Assembly: GCF_000429625.1 (NCBI RefSeq)
Contig: NZ_AUCF01000027.1
Coordinates: 37,907-101,906 of the forward strand
Origin: Azospirillum halopraeferens DSM 3675
GTDB lineage: Bacteria > Pseudomonadota > Alphaproteobacteria > Azospirillales > Azospirillaceae
Direction of reading: 5' to 3'
Length of the DNA stretch: 64,000 nt
Below the pieces are notes generated by a model that was given only the letters and a program-made list of their open reading frames with translations, was not told where the DNA came from and searched no databases. Position 1 is the first letter of the stretch. Each line of letters begins with the position of its first letter. Of this stretch, positions 43,835-51,551 are shown piece by piece. The translations under genes and the position numbers were made by a program.

Positions 43835-44806
43835 ATGCCGTCCGCCGCTTTCGACCGCACCCGCCTGGCGGGTGTCTTCACCGCCCTCGTCACCCCGCTG
43901 CGCGACGGCGCCGTGGACGGTGCGGCCTTCGACCGGCTGCTCGACCGCCAGCTCGCGGCCGGCGTTGCCGGGGTGGTGCCGCTGGGCACCACGGGCGAGG
44001 CCGCGACCCTCGACGACGGGGAGAGCCGCGACATCCTGCGCCGCACCGTCGCCCGCTGCGCCGGCCGTGCCTTCGTGCTGGCCGGGGCCGGCGCCAACGA
44101 CACGGCGAAGGCCGTGGCGGCGGCCCGGCGCGCCGCCGACCTGGGGGCCGACGGGCTGCTGGTGGTCACCCCCTATTACAACAAGCCCGGCCAGAGCGGG
44201 CTGTACGCCCATTACGCGGCGGTGGCCGCGGCGACGCCGCTGCCCGTCGTGCTCTACAGCGTTCCCGGCCGCTGCGGCGTGGAGATCGCGCCGGAGACCG
44301 CCGGCCGCCTCGCCCGCGACCTGCCGACGGTGGTCGGCATCAAGGAGGCCGGCGGCCGGGCCGAGCGGGTGACCCAACTGCGCCGGGTCTGCGGGCCGGA
44401 CTTCGTCATTCACTGCGGCGACGACGCCCTGACCCTGCCGTTCCTGGCGCTGGGCGCCGTGGGGGTGACCAGCGTGCTGTCCAACGTCGTCCCGGCGGAG
44501 GTGGTCGCCATGGTCGCCGCGGCGCGGGCGGGCGACGGGGCGGCGGCGCGGGCCGCTCACGACCGGCTGTTCGGCCTGACCGAGACCCTGTTCCTGGAAG
44601 GGAACCCGGTGCCGGTCAAGGCCGCCCTGGCGGCGCTGGGGCTGATGGACGACGGTGTACGCCTGCCGCTGGCGGCGGCCGGGGAGGAGACGCGCGTACG
44701 GCTGCGGACCGAGCTGGAAGGGCTGGGGCTGACCGGTGTCGGCGCCGCCTCCTACAAGAAAGACCATAGGTCCGCTGCCGACTCTTGCATTGCCCCTTTC
44801 CCCTGA
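43835..44806 (+). CDS. DapA-family aldolase/lyase (dihydrodipicolinate synthase homologue)
   Basis: A 323-residue TIM-barrel Schiff-base enzyme with a full DapA active site: T52-T53 in GTTGE, the Tyr pair of YYNKP at 114-115, Y141 and R146 in YSVPGRCG, and the Schiff-base lysine K170 in GIKEA. It could be a lysine-biosynthesis isozyme, but its place between a DapB-like reductase and an amino-acid ABC transporter suggests a catabolic role. Hydroxyproline pathways use a DapA-family deaminase (LhpC), yet the DapA-type Arg and Tyr residues seen here argue for pyruvate-aldol-like chemistry. The final 20 residues are unlike the family. Confidence 0.87.
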   Translation: MPSAAFDRTRLAGVFTALVTPLRDGAVDGAAFDRLLDRQLAAGVAGVVPLGTTGEAATLDDGESRDILRRTVARCAGRAFVLAGAGANDTAKAVAAARRAADLGADGLLVVTPYYNKPGQSGLYAHYAAVAAATPLPVVLYSVPGRCGVEIAPETAGRLARDLPTVVGIKEAGGRAERVTQLRRVCGPDFVIHCGDDALTLPFLALGAVGVTSVLSNVVPAEVVAMVAAARAGDGAAARAAHDRLFGLTETLFLEGNPVPVKAALAALGLMDDGVRLPLAAAGEETRVRLRTELEGLGLTGVGAASYKKDHRSAADSCIAPFP

Positions 44807-44919
44807 CCGGCTACGGTATTCCGGGAGGACTCGTGTGGGGGGATACGGTGACGACCCGCGGCGCTTCGCTACCGGAGCGTCCGGCAACCATTCATAACAA
44901 CGGAACAGGGCGACTCATC

Positions 44920-45762
44920 ATGAAGATGTTCAAGAAAGGACTTGCTTCTCTTCTGCTCGCCATGGTCGCGGCGACCGGCCTGGCGGGTGCGGCGGTTGCG
45001 CAGGAGAAGGACACGCTCGACCAGATCCGCGAGCGCGGGGTTCTGCGCGTTCCCGGCATCCTCAACGAAGACCCCTATTTCAACAAGGACCCGCGCACCG
45101 GCGAGTGGCGCGGCTTCGCCATCGAGATGGCCCGCGACATCGCCGAGACGCTGGGCGTGAAGCTGGAGGTGGTGGAATCCTCCTGGGCGAACTCGATCCT
45201 CGACGTGCAGTCGGGCAAGGCCGACCTGGCGCTCGCCCTGACGGCGCTGCCCAAGCGCGCCATGTCCGTGTATTTCACGGCGCCGACCTACTACAACAGC
45301 TTCGTGGTCGTCTCCCCCAAGCCGGAGCTGGCGTCGCTGACCTGGGCGCAGCTCAACGACCCGAAGTACACGCTGGCGGTGGACATCGGCTCCTCGCAGG
45401 ACCTGATCGCCCAGCAGTACCTGCCCAAGGCGCGGATGCTGCGCTTCAAGACCCGTGACGAGGCGATCATCGCGGTGTCCACCGGCAAGGCCGACGGCAT
45501 CGTCAACACCGTGCTGAACGGCATGGTGATGATCAAGCGCAACCCGGCCCTGGGCAAGGTCCACGTGCCGCGGCCCACGCTGTCGTCGCCGTCGGTGGTC
45601 GGCCTGAACTACGCCACGGGCGAGCGGTGGAAGCAGTTCGTCTCCGCCTGGGCCGAGTACAACCGCCGCGTCGGCAACAATCAGACCTGGATTCTCAAGG
45701 GGCTGGAGCCGTTCGGCATCAGCGCCGACGACCTTCCCGAAGGCTTCGACTTCGGCGGTTGA
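44920..45762 (+). CDS. Polar amino-acid ABC transporter, periplasmic binding protein
   Basis: A 280-residue family-3 solute-binding protein (SBP_bac_3). The signal peptide is MKMFKKGLASLLLAMVAATG with cleavage near VAQ-EKD. Characteristic sequence: GVLRVPGILNEDPYFNKDP, GFAIEMARDIAETLGVKLEVV and NSILDVQSGKADLALALTAL. The ligand is unknown; the pocket sequence WANSILDV is close to arginine/opine-type binders but does not allow a firm call. The ATG at 44920 is preceded by a weak ribosome-binding site. It is 113 bp after the DapA-like gene, the widest gap in the operon, so it may have its own start site. Confidence 0.9.
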   Translation: MKMFKKGLASLLLAMVAATGLAGAAVAQEKDTLDQIRERGVLRVPGILNEDPYFNKDPRTGEWRGFAIEMARDIAETLGVKLEVVESSWANSILDVQSGKADLALALTALPKRAMSVYFTAPTYYNSFVVVSPKPELASLTWAQLNDPKYTLAVDIGSSQDLIAQQYLPKARMLRFKTRDEAIIAVSTGKADGIVNTVLNGMVMIKRNPALGKVHVPRPTLSSPSVVGLNYATGERWKQFVSAWAEYNRRVGNNQTWILKGLEPFGISADDLPEGFDFGG

Positions 45763-45827
45763 GGCCGGCCGCGGCCCGCGGTGTCGGGTGCCGCGGGCCG
45801 CAACCGGATCTATCGGGGAGGGATGAG

Positions 45828-46490
45828 ATGTATCATTGGGACTTCCAGGTGGTGGTTCAATCCTGGGACCTGTTCCTGATCGGGCTGTGGTTGACGCTGC
45901 TCTACACCGTCGGCTCGATTGTTCTGGGTGTCGTCATCGGGCTGCTGGTGTGTTTCGCACGCCTGTCGGATTTCGCCGTCGTGCGCATCGCGGCGCGGTC
46001 CTATCAGGAAATCTTCCGCTGCACGCCGCTGCTGGTGCAGATTCTCTGGTTCTACTACGCGCTGCCGCTGCTGATCGGTGTCAGCATTGACAATTCGGTG
46101 GCGGCGATCCTCACCCTGTCGCTGTACGTGGGCGCCTTCTACGCGGAGATCTTCCGCGGCGGCATCGCCTCCATCGAGCGCGGCCAGCACGAGGCGGCGG
46201 CGGCGCTGGGGATGTCGGGCGGGCAGGCGATGCGCCGCATCATCCTGCCCCAGGCGGCCAAGCGCATGCTCCCCGCCTTCATCAACCAGTCGGTCATCCA
46301 GTTCAAGAACACCTCGCTGATCTCCGTCATCTCGGTGGGTGAACTGGCGTACATGGCCGCCGTGGTGAACGGCGAGACGTACCGCCCGCTGGAAGCCTAC
46401 ACGGTGGTGGCGGTCCTGTACTTCCTGCTGCTGTTCCCGCTGACGCAGATGGCCGACCGGCTGGAGCGCCACCTGAGGGTGAGCGACTGA
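45828..46490 (+). CDS. Polar amino-acid ABC transporter, permease
   Basis: A 220-residue membrane permease of the His/Glu/Gln/Arg/opine family with five helices. The EAA loop that contacts the ATPase reads EAAAALGMSGGQAMRRIILPQA. Sequence such as RSYQEIFRCTPLLVQILWFYYALP is typical. Only one permease gene is present, so the complex would be a homodimer. The ATG at 45828 follows GGGGAGGGATGAG. Its stop overlaps the ATPase start (TGATG). Confidence 0.93.
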   Translation: MYHWDFQVVVQSWDLFLIGLWLTLLYTVGSIVLGVVIGLLVCFARLSDFAVVRIAARSYQEIFRCTPLLVQILWFYYALPLLIGVSIDNSVAAILTLSLYVGAFYAEIFRGGIASIERGQHEAAAALGMSGGQAMRRIILPQAAKRMLPAFINQSVIQFKNTSLISVISVGELAYMAAVVNGETYRPLEAYTVVAVLYFLLLFPLTQMADRLERHLRVSD

Positions 46491-47299
46491 TGGACGAAAG
46501 CACGCTGATGAACACACCGCGATCCGCCGCCGCGGCCCCGGCGGCCGACGACCCCATCCTGTCGGTGCGCGGCCTGCGCAAGAGCTTCGGCAGCATCGAG
46601 GTGCTGCGCGGCATCGATCTGGACCTCACCCGCGGCGAGGTCCTGGCCATCATCGGCCCGTCGGGGTCGGGCAAATCCACGCTGATCCGCTGCCTGAACA
46701 TGATGGAGGTGCCGGATTCGGGCGAGCTGCGCCTGCGCGGCCGTCCGGTCGCCCGCGGCTTCCGCAGCCGCAACGGCTCCATCGGCGTCGGCGAGCTGCG
46801 CCGCCACGTCGGCATGGTGTTCCAGCACTTCAACCTGTTCCCCCACAAGACGGTGCTGGAGAACGTCATCGAAGGGCCGGTGGTTGTGCTGAAGCGGCCG
46901 CGCGCCGAGGCCGAGGCGGTGGCCATGGACCTGCTCGCCCGCGTCGGGCTGGACGCCAAGCGCGACGCCTATCCCAACCACCTCTCCGGCGGGCAGAAGC
47001 AGCGGGTCGCCATCGCCCGCGCCCTGGCCATGCAGCCCGACGTGCTGCTGCTGGACGAGGTGACCAGCGCCCTCGACCCCGAACTGGTGGGCGAGGTGCT
47101 GACCGTGGTGCGCGCGCTGGCGGAGGAGGGGATGACCATGGCCATCGTCACCCACGAGATCGCCTTCGCCGCCGACGTGGCCGACCGCGCGGTCTTCATC
47201 GACCGGGGCGTCATCGCCGCCGACGGCACGCCCGACGCGGTATTGCACAACCCCGAAGGCGAGCGGCTGCGGGCCTTCCTGGCGCGCTTCCATGCCTGA
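46490..47299 (+). CDS. Polar amino-acid ABC transporter, ATPase
   Basis: A 269-residue ATP-binding subunit of the GlnQ/HisP type. Motifs: Walker A GPSGSGKST, Q loop MVFQHFNLFPHKTVLENV, signature LSGGQKQRVAIARALAM, Walker B VLLLDEVTSALDPELVGEV, switch His in THEIAFA. The first 24 residues (Ala/Pro-rich) precede the domain, and an ATG at 46508 is an alternative start. It shares a base with the permease stop and leads into the saccharopine-dehydrogenase-like gene 25 bp later. Confidence 0.95.
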   Translation: MDESTLMNTPRSAAAAPAADDPILSVRGLRKSFGSIEVLRGIDLDLTRGEVLAIIGPSGSGKSTLIRCLNMMEVPDSGELRLRGRPVARGFRSRNGSIGVGELRRHVGMVFQHFNLFPHKTVLENVIEGPVVVLKRPRAEAEAVAMDLLARVGLDAKRDAYPNHLSGGQKQRVAIARALAMQPDVLLLDEVTSALDPELVGEVLTVVRALAEEGMTMAIVTHEIAFAADVADRAVFIDRGVIAADGTPDAVLHNPEGERLRAFLARFHA

Positions 47300-47324
47300 G
47301 CCGACACCGGAAGGAGAGGATGCG

Positions 47325-48272
47325 ATGAAGGTCATGGTGGTCGGGGCCGGCCGCACCGGCCGGGCGGTGGCCCGGCAACTGGCCGAGGGCGGGGACTACC
47401 GGGTCGCCCTGGTGGACTGCACGGAGCGCGCGGTGGACGCCGCCGCCCGGCTGGGCTGCCATTACCTGGACCTGGCGGAGACCGCCGGCGCCATGAACGC
47501 CGTGCGGCGCCTGGCCGACGGGGCGCGCGGCGCCTTCATCCCCGGCTGCGGCGTGTCGCCGGGGCTGGTGTCCAACATCGCCGCCTCCCTGGCCGGGGTG
47601 CTGGAGCCGCCGGTCGACCTGACCGTGCGCGTCGGCTCCCTGCCGGCCCACCCGTCGAACCGTCTGGGCTACACGCTGACGTGGGACCTCAACGGCCTGT
47701 TCGAGGAGTACACCAGCCCCTGCGACGCCCTGGTCGGCGGCCGCCCGGCGCTGCTGGAGCCGCTCGGCCGCTACGAGCGCTTCGTGCTCGACGGCACGCC
47801 CTACGAGGCGTTCACGACGGCCGGCGGGGTGGGCGATCTGTGCAAGGTCCTGGCCGGGCGGGTGCGCGGGCTGACCTTCAAGACCATCCGCTACCCCGGC
47901 CATCTCGACGGCATGCGCTTCCTGCTGGAGGACCTGGGGCTGGCCGAGCGGCGCGACCTGCTGTTCACCCTGCTGCGCAACGGCCTGCCCGAGACGGACC
48001 AGGACGTGGTGGTCTTCTTCATCACCGTGCGCGGCCGGCGCGACGGCGTGGCGGCGGAGGAGACGTACGTGCGCCGGGTGCCCGCCGTGCGCCTGCCCGA
48101 CGGCAGCCGCATCGGCGCCCTGCACCGGCTGTCGGCGGCGCATGTGGCGGCGGTGCTCGACCTGCTGCGCGACGGCACGATCGCCGGTCGCGGGCCGGTC
48201 CGCCACGAGGACATTCCGGCCCCCCTGCTGCTGGGCAACCGGTTCCTGCGCCCCCTCATCGGCGACGCCTGA
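47325..48272 (+). CDS. Saccharopine/lysine-6-dehydrogenase-like protein, shortened N-terminal domain
   Basis: A 315-residue protein of the saccharopine-dehydrogenase-like family. The N-terminal Rossmann motif is VMVVGAGRTGRAVARQL. The C-terminal catalytic-type domain is clear: GCHYLDLAET, FIPGCGVSPGLVSNIAASLA and YEAFTTAGGVGDLCKVLAGR. Family members of the lysine 6-dehydrogenase type are about 370-380 residues. Here the sequence jumps from RVALVDC to ERAVDAAARLGCHYLDL, so roughly 55 residues of the second half of the Rossmann fold appear to be missing in frame. It ends the operon, and its stop codon lies in a strong hairpin. The ATG at 47325 follows AAGGAGAGGA. Confidence 0.82.
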   Translation: MKVMVVGAGRTGRAVARQLAEGGDYRVALVDCTERAVDAAARLGCHYLDLAETAGAMNAVRRLADGARGAFIPGCGVSPGLVSNIAASLAGVLEPPVDLTVRVGSLPAHPSNRLGYTLTWDLNGLFEEYTSPCDALVGGRPALLEPLGRYERFVLDGTPYEAFTTAGGVGDLCKVLAGRVRGLTFKTIRYPGHLDGMRFLLEDLGLAERRDLLFTLLRNGLPETDQDVVVFFITVRGRRDGVAAEETYVRRVPAVRLPDGSRIGALHRLSAAHVAAVLDLLRDGTIAGRGPVRHEDIPAPLLLGNRFLRPLIGDA

Positions 48273-48305
48273 CACCGGCGGCACCTTAAAGGTGCCGCCG
48301 GTGTC
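48271..48305 (+). terminator. 17-bp perfect hairpin at the end of the amino-acid operon
   Basis: GACACCGGCGGCACCTT (48271-48287) is followed by one base and the exact complement (48289-48305). The hairpin begins inside the stop codon of the last gene. There is no T-run after it, so it may act in RNA stabilisation or Rho-assisted termination as well as intrinsic termination. Confidence 0.6.
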
Positions 48306-48314
48306 ACCCTCTCA

Positions 48315-48334
48315 ATCAATGCCTTGGCATTGAT
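48315..48334. repeat. 9-bp perfect palindrome
   Basis: ATCAATGCC (48315-48323), a TT loop, and GGCATTGAT (48326-48334). It sits 10 bp after the first hairpin. The ends resemble ATCAA/TTGAT but in the outward order, so it is not an FNR site. Confidence 0.6.
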
Positions 48335-48347
48335 CTGCCGGGTTCCA

Positions 48348-48384
48348 CGGCCGGAAAATGATGGAAGTGATCATTCTCCGGCCG
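48348..48384. repeat. 15-bp inverted repeat (one G-T pair)
   Basis: CGGCCGGAAAATGAT (48348-48362) and ATCATTCTCCGGCCG (48370-48384) are complementary except for one position, with a 7-nt loop. It is the third hairpin in a row between the operon end and tpiA. Confidence 0.6.
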
Positions 48385-48497
48385 TATGGACCGGACGCGG
48401 GGGGCCGGGCCACCCGGTCGGGCAGTGGAAAACGCACCGGTCTCCTGCTAGACAGCGAAGCGTCGAAAAACGAAACACCGCCGGAGGACACGACGCC

Positions 48498-49253
48498 ATG
48501 GCCGAACGCCGTAAGCTGATTGCCGGGAACTGGAAGATGAACGGGCTGAAGAGGGACGGGCTGGATCTGGCCTCCGACCTCGCCGGCCGGCTGAAGGGGG
48601 CGGGTGCCGTGCCCTTCGACATGCTGGTCTGCCCGCCCTTTCCGCTGCTGTTCCCGGTGGGCGAGGCCATCGCCGACAGCCCGCTGGCCCTGGGCGGCCA
48701 GGACTGCGCGCCGCAGGAGAAGGGCGCCCACACCGGCGACGTCAGCCCGGCCATGCTGGTCGATGCCGGCTGCCGCTTCGTGATCGTCGGCCACTCCGAA
48801 CGCCGCCAGGACCACGGCGAGGGGGACGCCGCCGTCGCCGCCAAGGCCGCCGCGGCGCACGCCGGCGGCCTGGTCGCCATCATCTGCGTCGGCGAGACCG
48901 AGGCCGAGCGCGACGCCGGGCGCGAGCAGGAGGTGGTGGGCCGCCAGCTCGCCGGCTCCATCCCCGAGGGGGCGACCGCCGCCGACACGGTCATCGCGTA
49001 TGAGCCGGTGTGGGCCATCGGCACGGGCAAGACCGCCACCCCCGACGACGTGGCGGCCATGCACGGCTTCATCCGCCGGGCGCTCCGCGACCGCATGGCC
49101 GACGGCGACGCCGTGCGCATCCTCTACGGCGGCTCGGTGAAACCGTCCAACGCCGGGGAACTGATGGCGGTCGCCGATGTGGACGGCGCGCTGGTCGGCG
49201 GCGCCTCCCTGAAGGCGGACGATTTCTGGGCCATCGCCACCAGTTGCCGCTAG
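48498..49253 (+). CDS. tpiA: Triosephosphate isomerase
   Basis: Interconverts dihydroxyacetone phosphate and glyceraldehyde 3-phosphate in glycolysis/gluconeogenesis. The 251-residue product has the substrate lysine in LIAGNWKMNGLK, the electrophile His in GHSERRQ, the catalytic Glu in IAYEPVWAIGTGKTATP (loop 6) and the phosphate-binding YGGSVKPSNAGEL. The ATG at 48498 gives the standard N-terminus. In alphaproteobacteria tpiA-secG-pyrG-kdsA is a common neighbourhood, which is intact here. Confidence 0.97.
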   Translation: MAERRKLIAGNWKMNGLKRDGLDLASDLAGRLKGAGAVPFDMLVCPPFPLLFPVGEAIADSPLALGGQDCAPQEKGAHTGDVSPAMLVDAGCRFVIVGHSERRQDHGEGDAAVAAKAAAAHAGGLVAIICVGETEAERDAGREQEVVGRQLAGSIPEGATAADTVIAYEPVWAIGTGKTATPDDVAAMHGFIRRALRDRMADGDAVRILYGGSVKPSNAGELMAVADVDGALVGGASLKADDFWAIATSCR

Positions 49254-49290
49254 CGTCCGCGGACGGAGCGCGCTAAAACGGCGGGGCAAG

Positions 49291-49333
49291 CGCGCCCCGG
49301 GCCACGGTCGACGTGGCCCGCGGCGCGTTCTCG
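49291..49333 (+). terminator. Hairpin after tpiA
   Basis: CGGGCCACG (49298-49306) and CGTGGCCCG (49312-49320) pair perfectly around GTCGA; the stem extends to CGCGCC/GGCGCG (49291-49296 with 49322-49327) across one mismatch. A T-richer tail (TTCTCGGTTT) follows. It lies 37 bp after the tpiA stop. Confidence 0.5.
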
Positions 49334-49387
49334 GTTTGGGCGAAGTTCTGCCCTATTGGATCTGGTCACTCGGAAGGAAGCGGGTTC

Positions 49388-49714
49388 ATGGAGTCGGTGG
49401 TTCTGGTCATTCACCTGCTCATCGCCGTCGCACTGGTCGGCGTCATCCTGATCCAGCGGTCGGAAGGCGGCGGGCTGGGGATCGGCGGCGGCACGATGGG
49501 CGGCATGATGACGGCGCGCGGCACCGCCAACCTGCTGACGCGGACCACCGCGATCCTCGCCGCGTGCTTCATGACGACCAGCATCATCCTGGCGATCCTC
49601 GCCGGCGCGCACCGTGCGCCGACCTCGATCATCGACACCATCCCGGCGTCTCCGGTCGAGCAGCCCGCCGCTCCGGCGGCACCCTCGGCGCCGGCCCCGC
49701 CGGTCGCGCAGTGA
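49388..49714 (+). CDS. secG: Sec translocase subunit SecG
   Basis: A 108-residue accessory subunit of the SecYEG channel. Two helices are clear (VVLVIHLLIAVALVGVILIQ and TTAILAACFMTTSIILAIL), with the conserved loop RSEGGGLGIGGGTMGGMMTARGTANLLTR, split here into IQRSEGGGLGIGGG and GTANLLTRTTAILA. The C-terminal 40 residues are Ala/Pro-rich, as often in alphaproteobacteria. The ATG at 49388 follows AAGGAAG. Confidence 0.95.
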   Translation: MESVVLVIHLLIAVALVGVILIQRSEGGGLGIGGGTMGGMMTARGTANLLTRTTAILAACFMTTSIILAILAGAHRAPTSIIDTIPASPVEQPAAPAAPSAPAPPVAQ

Positions 49715-49805
49715 TAGCGACGGTATCGTTTCGATGCCGTGATAAAAGGGCCGCGGCGCCGCGATCCGGCGCCATCCCGCCCGGGACCGGGCGGTCGAAG
49801 ACACG

Positions 49806-49839
49806 AGAGGCGGCATCCCCGAAGCCGCCTCTTTCGTTT
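49806..49839 (+). terminator. Intrinsic terminator after secG
   Basis: AGAGGCGGC (49806-49814) and GCCGCCTCT (49824-49832) form a perfect 9-bp GC-rich stem with a 9-nt loop. The stem runs into TTTCGTTT. It lies about 90 bp after secG and 60 bp before pyrG. Confidence 0.75.
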
Positions 49840-49898
49840 GGGGAACATGCGATCCGCGAGTCGGGGACGGATTCCGGATCTGAGGTCTTTGGACGGTC

Positions 49899-51527
49899 AT
49901 GACGCGCTACATCTTCATCACGGGCGGAGTCGTTTCCTCGCTGGGCAAGGGCCTGGCGTCGGCGGCACTGGGGGCGCTGCTGCAGGCGCGCGGTTACAAG
50001 GTCCGGCTGCGCAAGCTGGACCCCTACCTCAACGTCGACCCCGGCACCATGAGCCCGTACCAGCACGGTGAGGTGTTCGTCACCGACGACGGGGCCGAAA
50101 CCGACCTGGATCTCGGCCATTACGAGCGCTTTACCGGCGTGTCGGCGCGGCGCGGCGACAACGTCACCACCGGCCGCATCTACAAGACGGTGATCGAGAA
50201 GGAGCGCCGCGGCGACTACCTCGGCGGCACCGTGCAGGTGATCCCGCACGTCACCGACCAGATCAAGGAGTTCATCCGCGCCGACGTGGGCGACGAAGAC
50301 TTCATCCTCTGCGAGATCGGCGGCACCGTCGGTGACATCGAATCCCTGCCGTTCCTGGAGGCCATCCGCCAGTTCGGCAACGAGGTGGGGCAGGAGCGGG
50401 CGCTGTTCGTCCACCTGACCCTGCTGCCCTACATCCCCACCGCGGGCGAGCTGAAGACCAAGCCGACCCAGCATTCGGTGAAGGAGCTGCTGTCGGTCGG
50501 CATCCAGGCCAACATCCTGCTGTGCCGCGCCGACCGTCCGATCCCCGAGAGCGAGCGGCGCAAGATCGCGCTGTTCTGCAACATCCGGCCGGAACGGGTC
50601 ATCGCGGCGCTGGACGTGGACACCATCTACCAGGTGCCGATCAGCTACCACGACGAGGGGTTCGACACCCAGGTACTGGCCTATTTCGGCCTGCCCACCA
50701 CCGGCGAGCCCGACCTGTCGCGCTGGACCGACATCGTGGAGCGGGTGCGCCGCCCCAACGGCGAGGTGACCATCGCCGTGGTCGGCAAGTACACCAGCCT
50801 GCTGGACAGCTACAAGTCGCTGGGCGAGGCCCTGACCCACGGCGGCATCGCCAACAACGTCAAGGTGCGGCTGGACTGGATCGATTCCGAAATCTTCGAG
50901 ACGGACGGCGCCGTCCAACGTCTGGAAGGGGTGCACGGCATCCTGGTCCCCGGCGGCTTCGGCTCCCGCGGGACCGAGGGCAAGATCCGCGCCGCCCAGT
51001 TCGCCCGCGAGCGCAACGTGCCCTATTTCGGCATCTGCTTCGGCATGCAGATGGCGGTGATCGAGGCGGCCCGCAACCTCGCGGGGATCGTCGACGCCGG
51101 CTCCACCGAGCTGGGCCGGCCGGGCAACCCGGTGGTCGGGCTGATGACGGAGTGGATGCGCGGCAACAGCCTGGAGAAGCGGGCCGAGGCCGGCGACCTC
51201 GGCGGCACCATGCGGCTGGGCGCCTATCCCGCCCGGCTGCTGCCCGATTCCAAGGTCGCCGACATCTACGGCGCCACCGACATCTCCGAGCGGCACCGCC
51301 ACCGCTACGAGGTCAACGTCTACTACAAGGACCGGCTGGAGAAGGTGGGCATGCTGTTCTCCGGCCTGTCGCCCGACGGCGAACTGCCGGAAATCGTGGA
51401 GATCCCCGAACACCCCTGGTTCATCGGCGTGCAGTTCCACCCCGAACTGAAGTCGAAGCCGTTCGATCCGCACCCGCTGTTCACCTCCTTCATCAAGGCG
51501 GCGATCGCGCAGAGCCGGCTGGTGTGA
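49899..51527 (+). CDS. pyrG: CTP synthase
   Basis: Makes CTP from UTP, ATP and glutamine. The 542-residue product has the N-terminal synthetase domain (MTRYIFITGGVVSSLGKGLA, a P-loop-like ATP site, and KLDPYLNVDPGTMSPYQHGEV) and a C-terminal glutamine amidotransferase domain with Cys in YFGICFGMQMAVIEAARN and the His/Glu pair in VQFHPELKSKP. The ATG at 49899 gives the family N-terminus. It is 24 bp before kdsA, so the two are co-transcribed. Confidence 0.97.
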   Translation: MTRYIFITGGVVSSLGKGLASAALGALLQARGYKVRLRKLDPYLNVDPGTMSPYQHGEVFVTDDGAETDLDLGHYERFTGVSARRGDNVTTGRIYKTVIEKERRGDYLGGTVQVIPHVTDQIKEFIRADVGDEDFILCEIGGTVGDIESLPFLEAIRQFGNEVGQERALFVHLTLLPYIPTAGELKTKPTQHSVKELLSVGIQANILLCRADRPIPESERRKIALFCNIRPERVIAALDVDTIYQVPISYHDEGFDTQVLAYFGLPTTGEPDLSRWTDIVERVRRPNGEVTIAVVGKYTSLLDSYKSLGEALTHGGIANNVKVRLDWIDSEIFETDGAVQRLEGVHGILVPGGFGSRGTEGKIRAAQFARERNVPYFGICFGMQMAVIEAARNLAGIVDAGSTELGRPGNPVVGLMTEWMRGNSLEKRAEAGDLGGTMRLGAYPARLLPDSKVADIYGATDISERHRHRYEVNVYYKDRLEKVGMLFSGLSPDGELPEIVEIPEHPWFIGVQFHPELKSKPFDPHPLFTSFIKAAIAQSRLV

Positions 51528-51551
51528 TCCGCACCCTGTGAGGACGTCCCC

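Noticed and set aside
43835..44806. DapA-like gene considered as the hydroxyproline-pathway deaminase LhpC
   Set aside because: All DapA catalytic residues, including the Arg in YSVPGRCG and both Thr of GTTGE, are present, so a firm LhpC assignment is not supported. The name was left open.
48315..48334. Palindrome with ATCAA and TTGAT ends considered as an FNR site
   Set aside because: The half-sites are in the opposite orientation (ATCAA first, TTGAT last) and separated by 10 bases, so they do not fit the FNR consensus.
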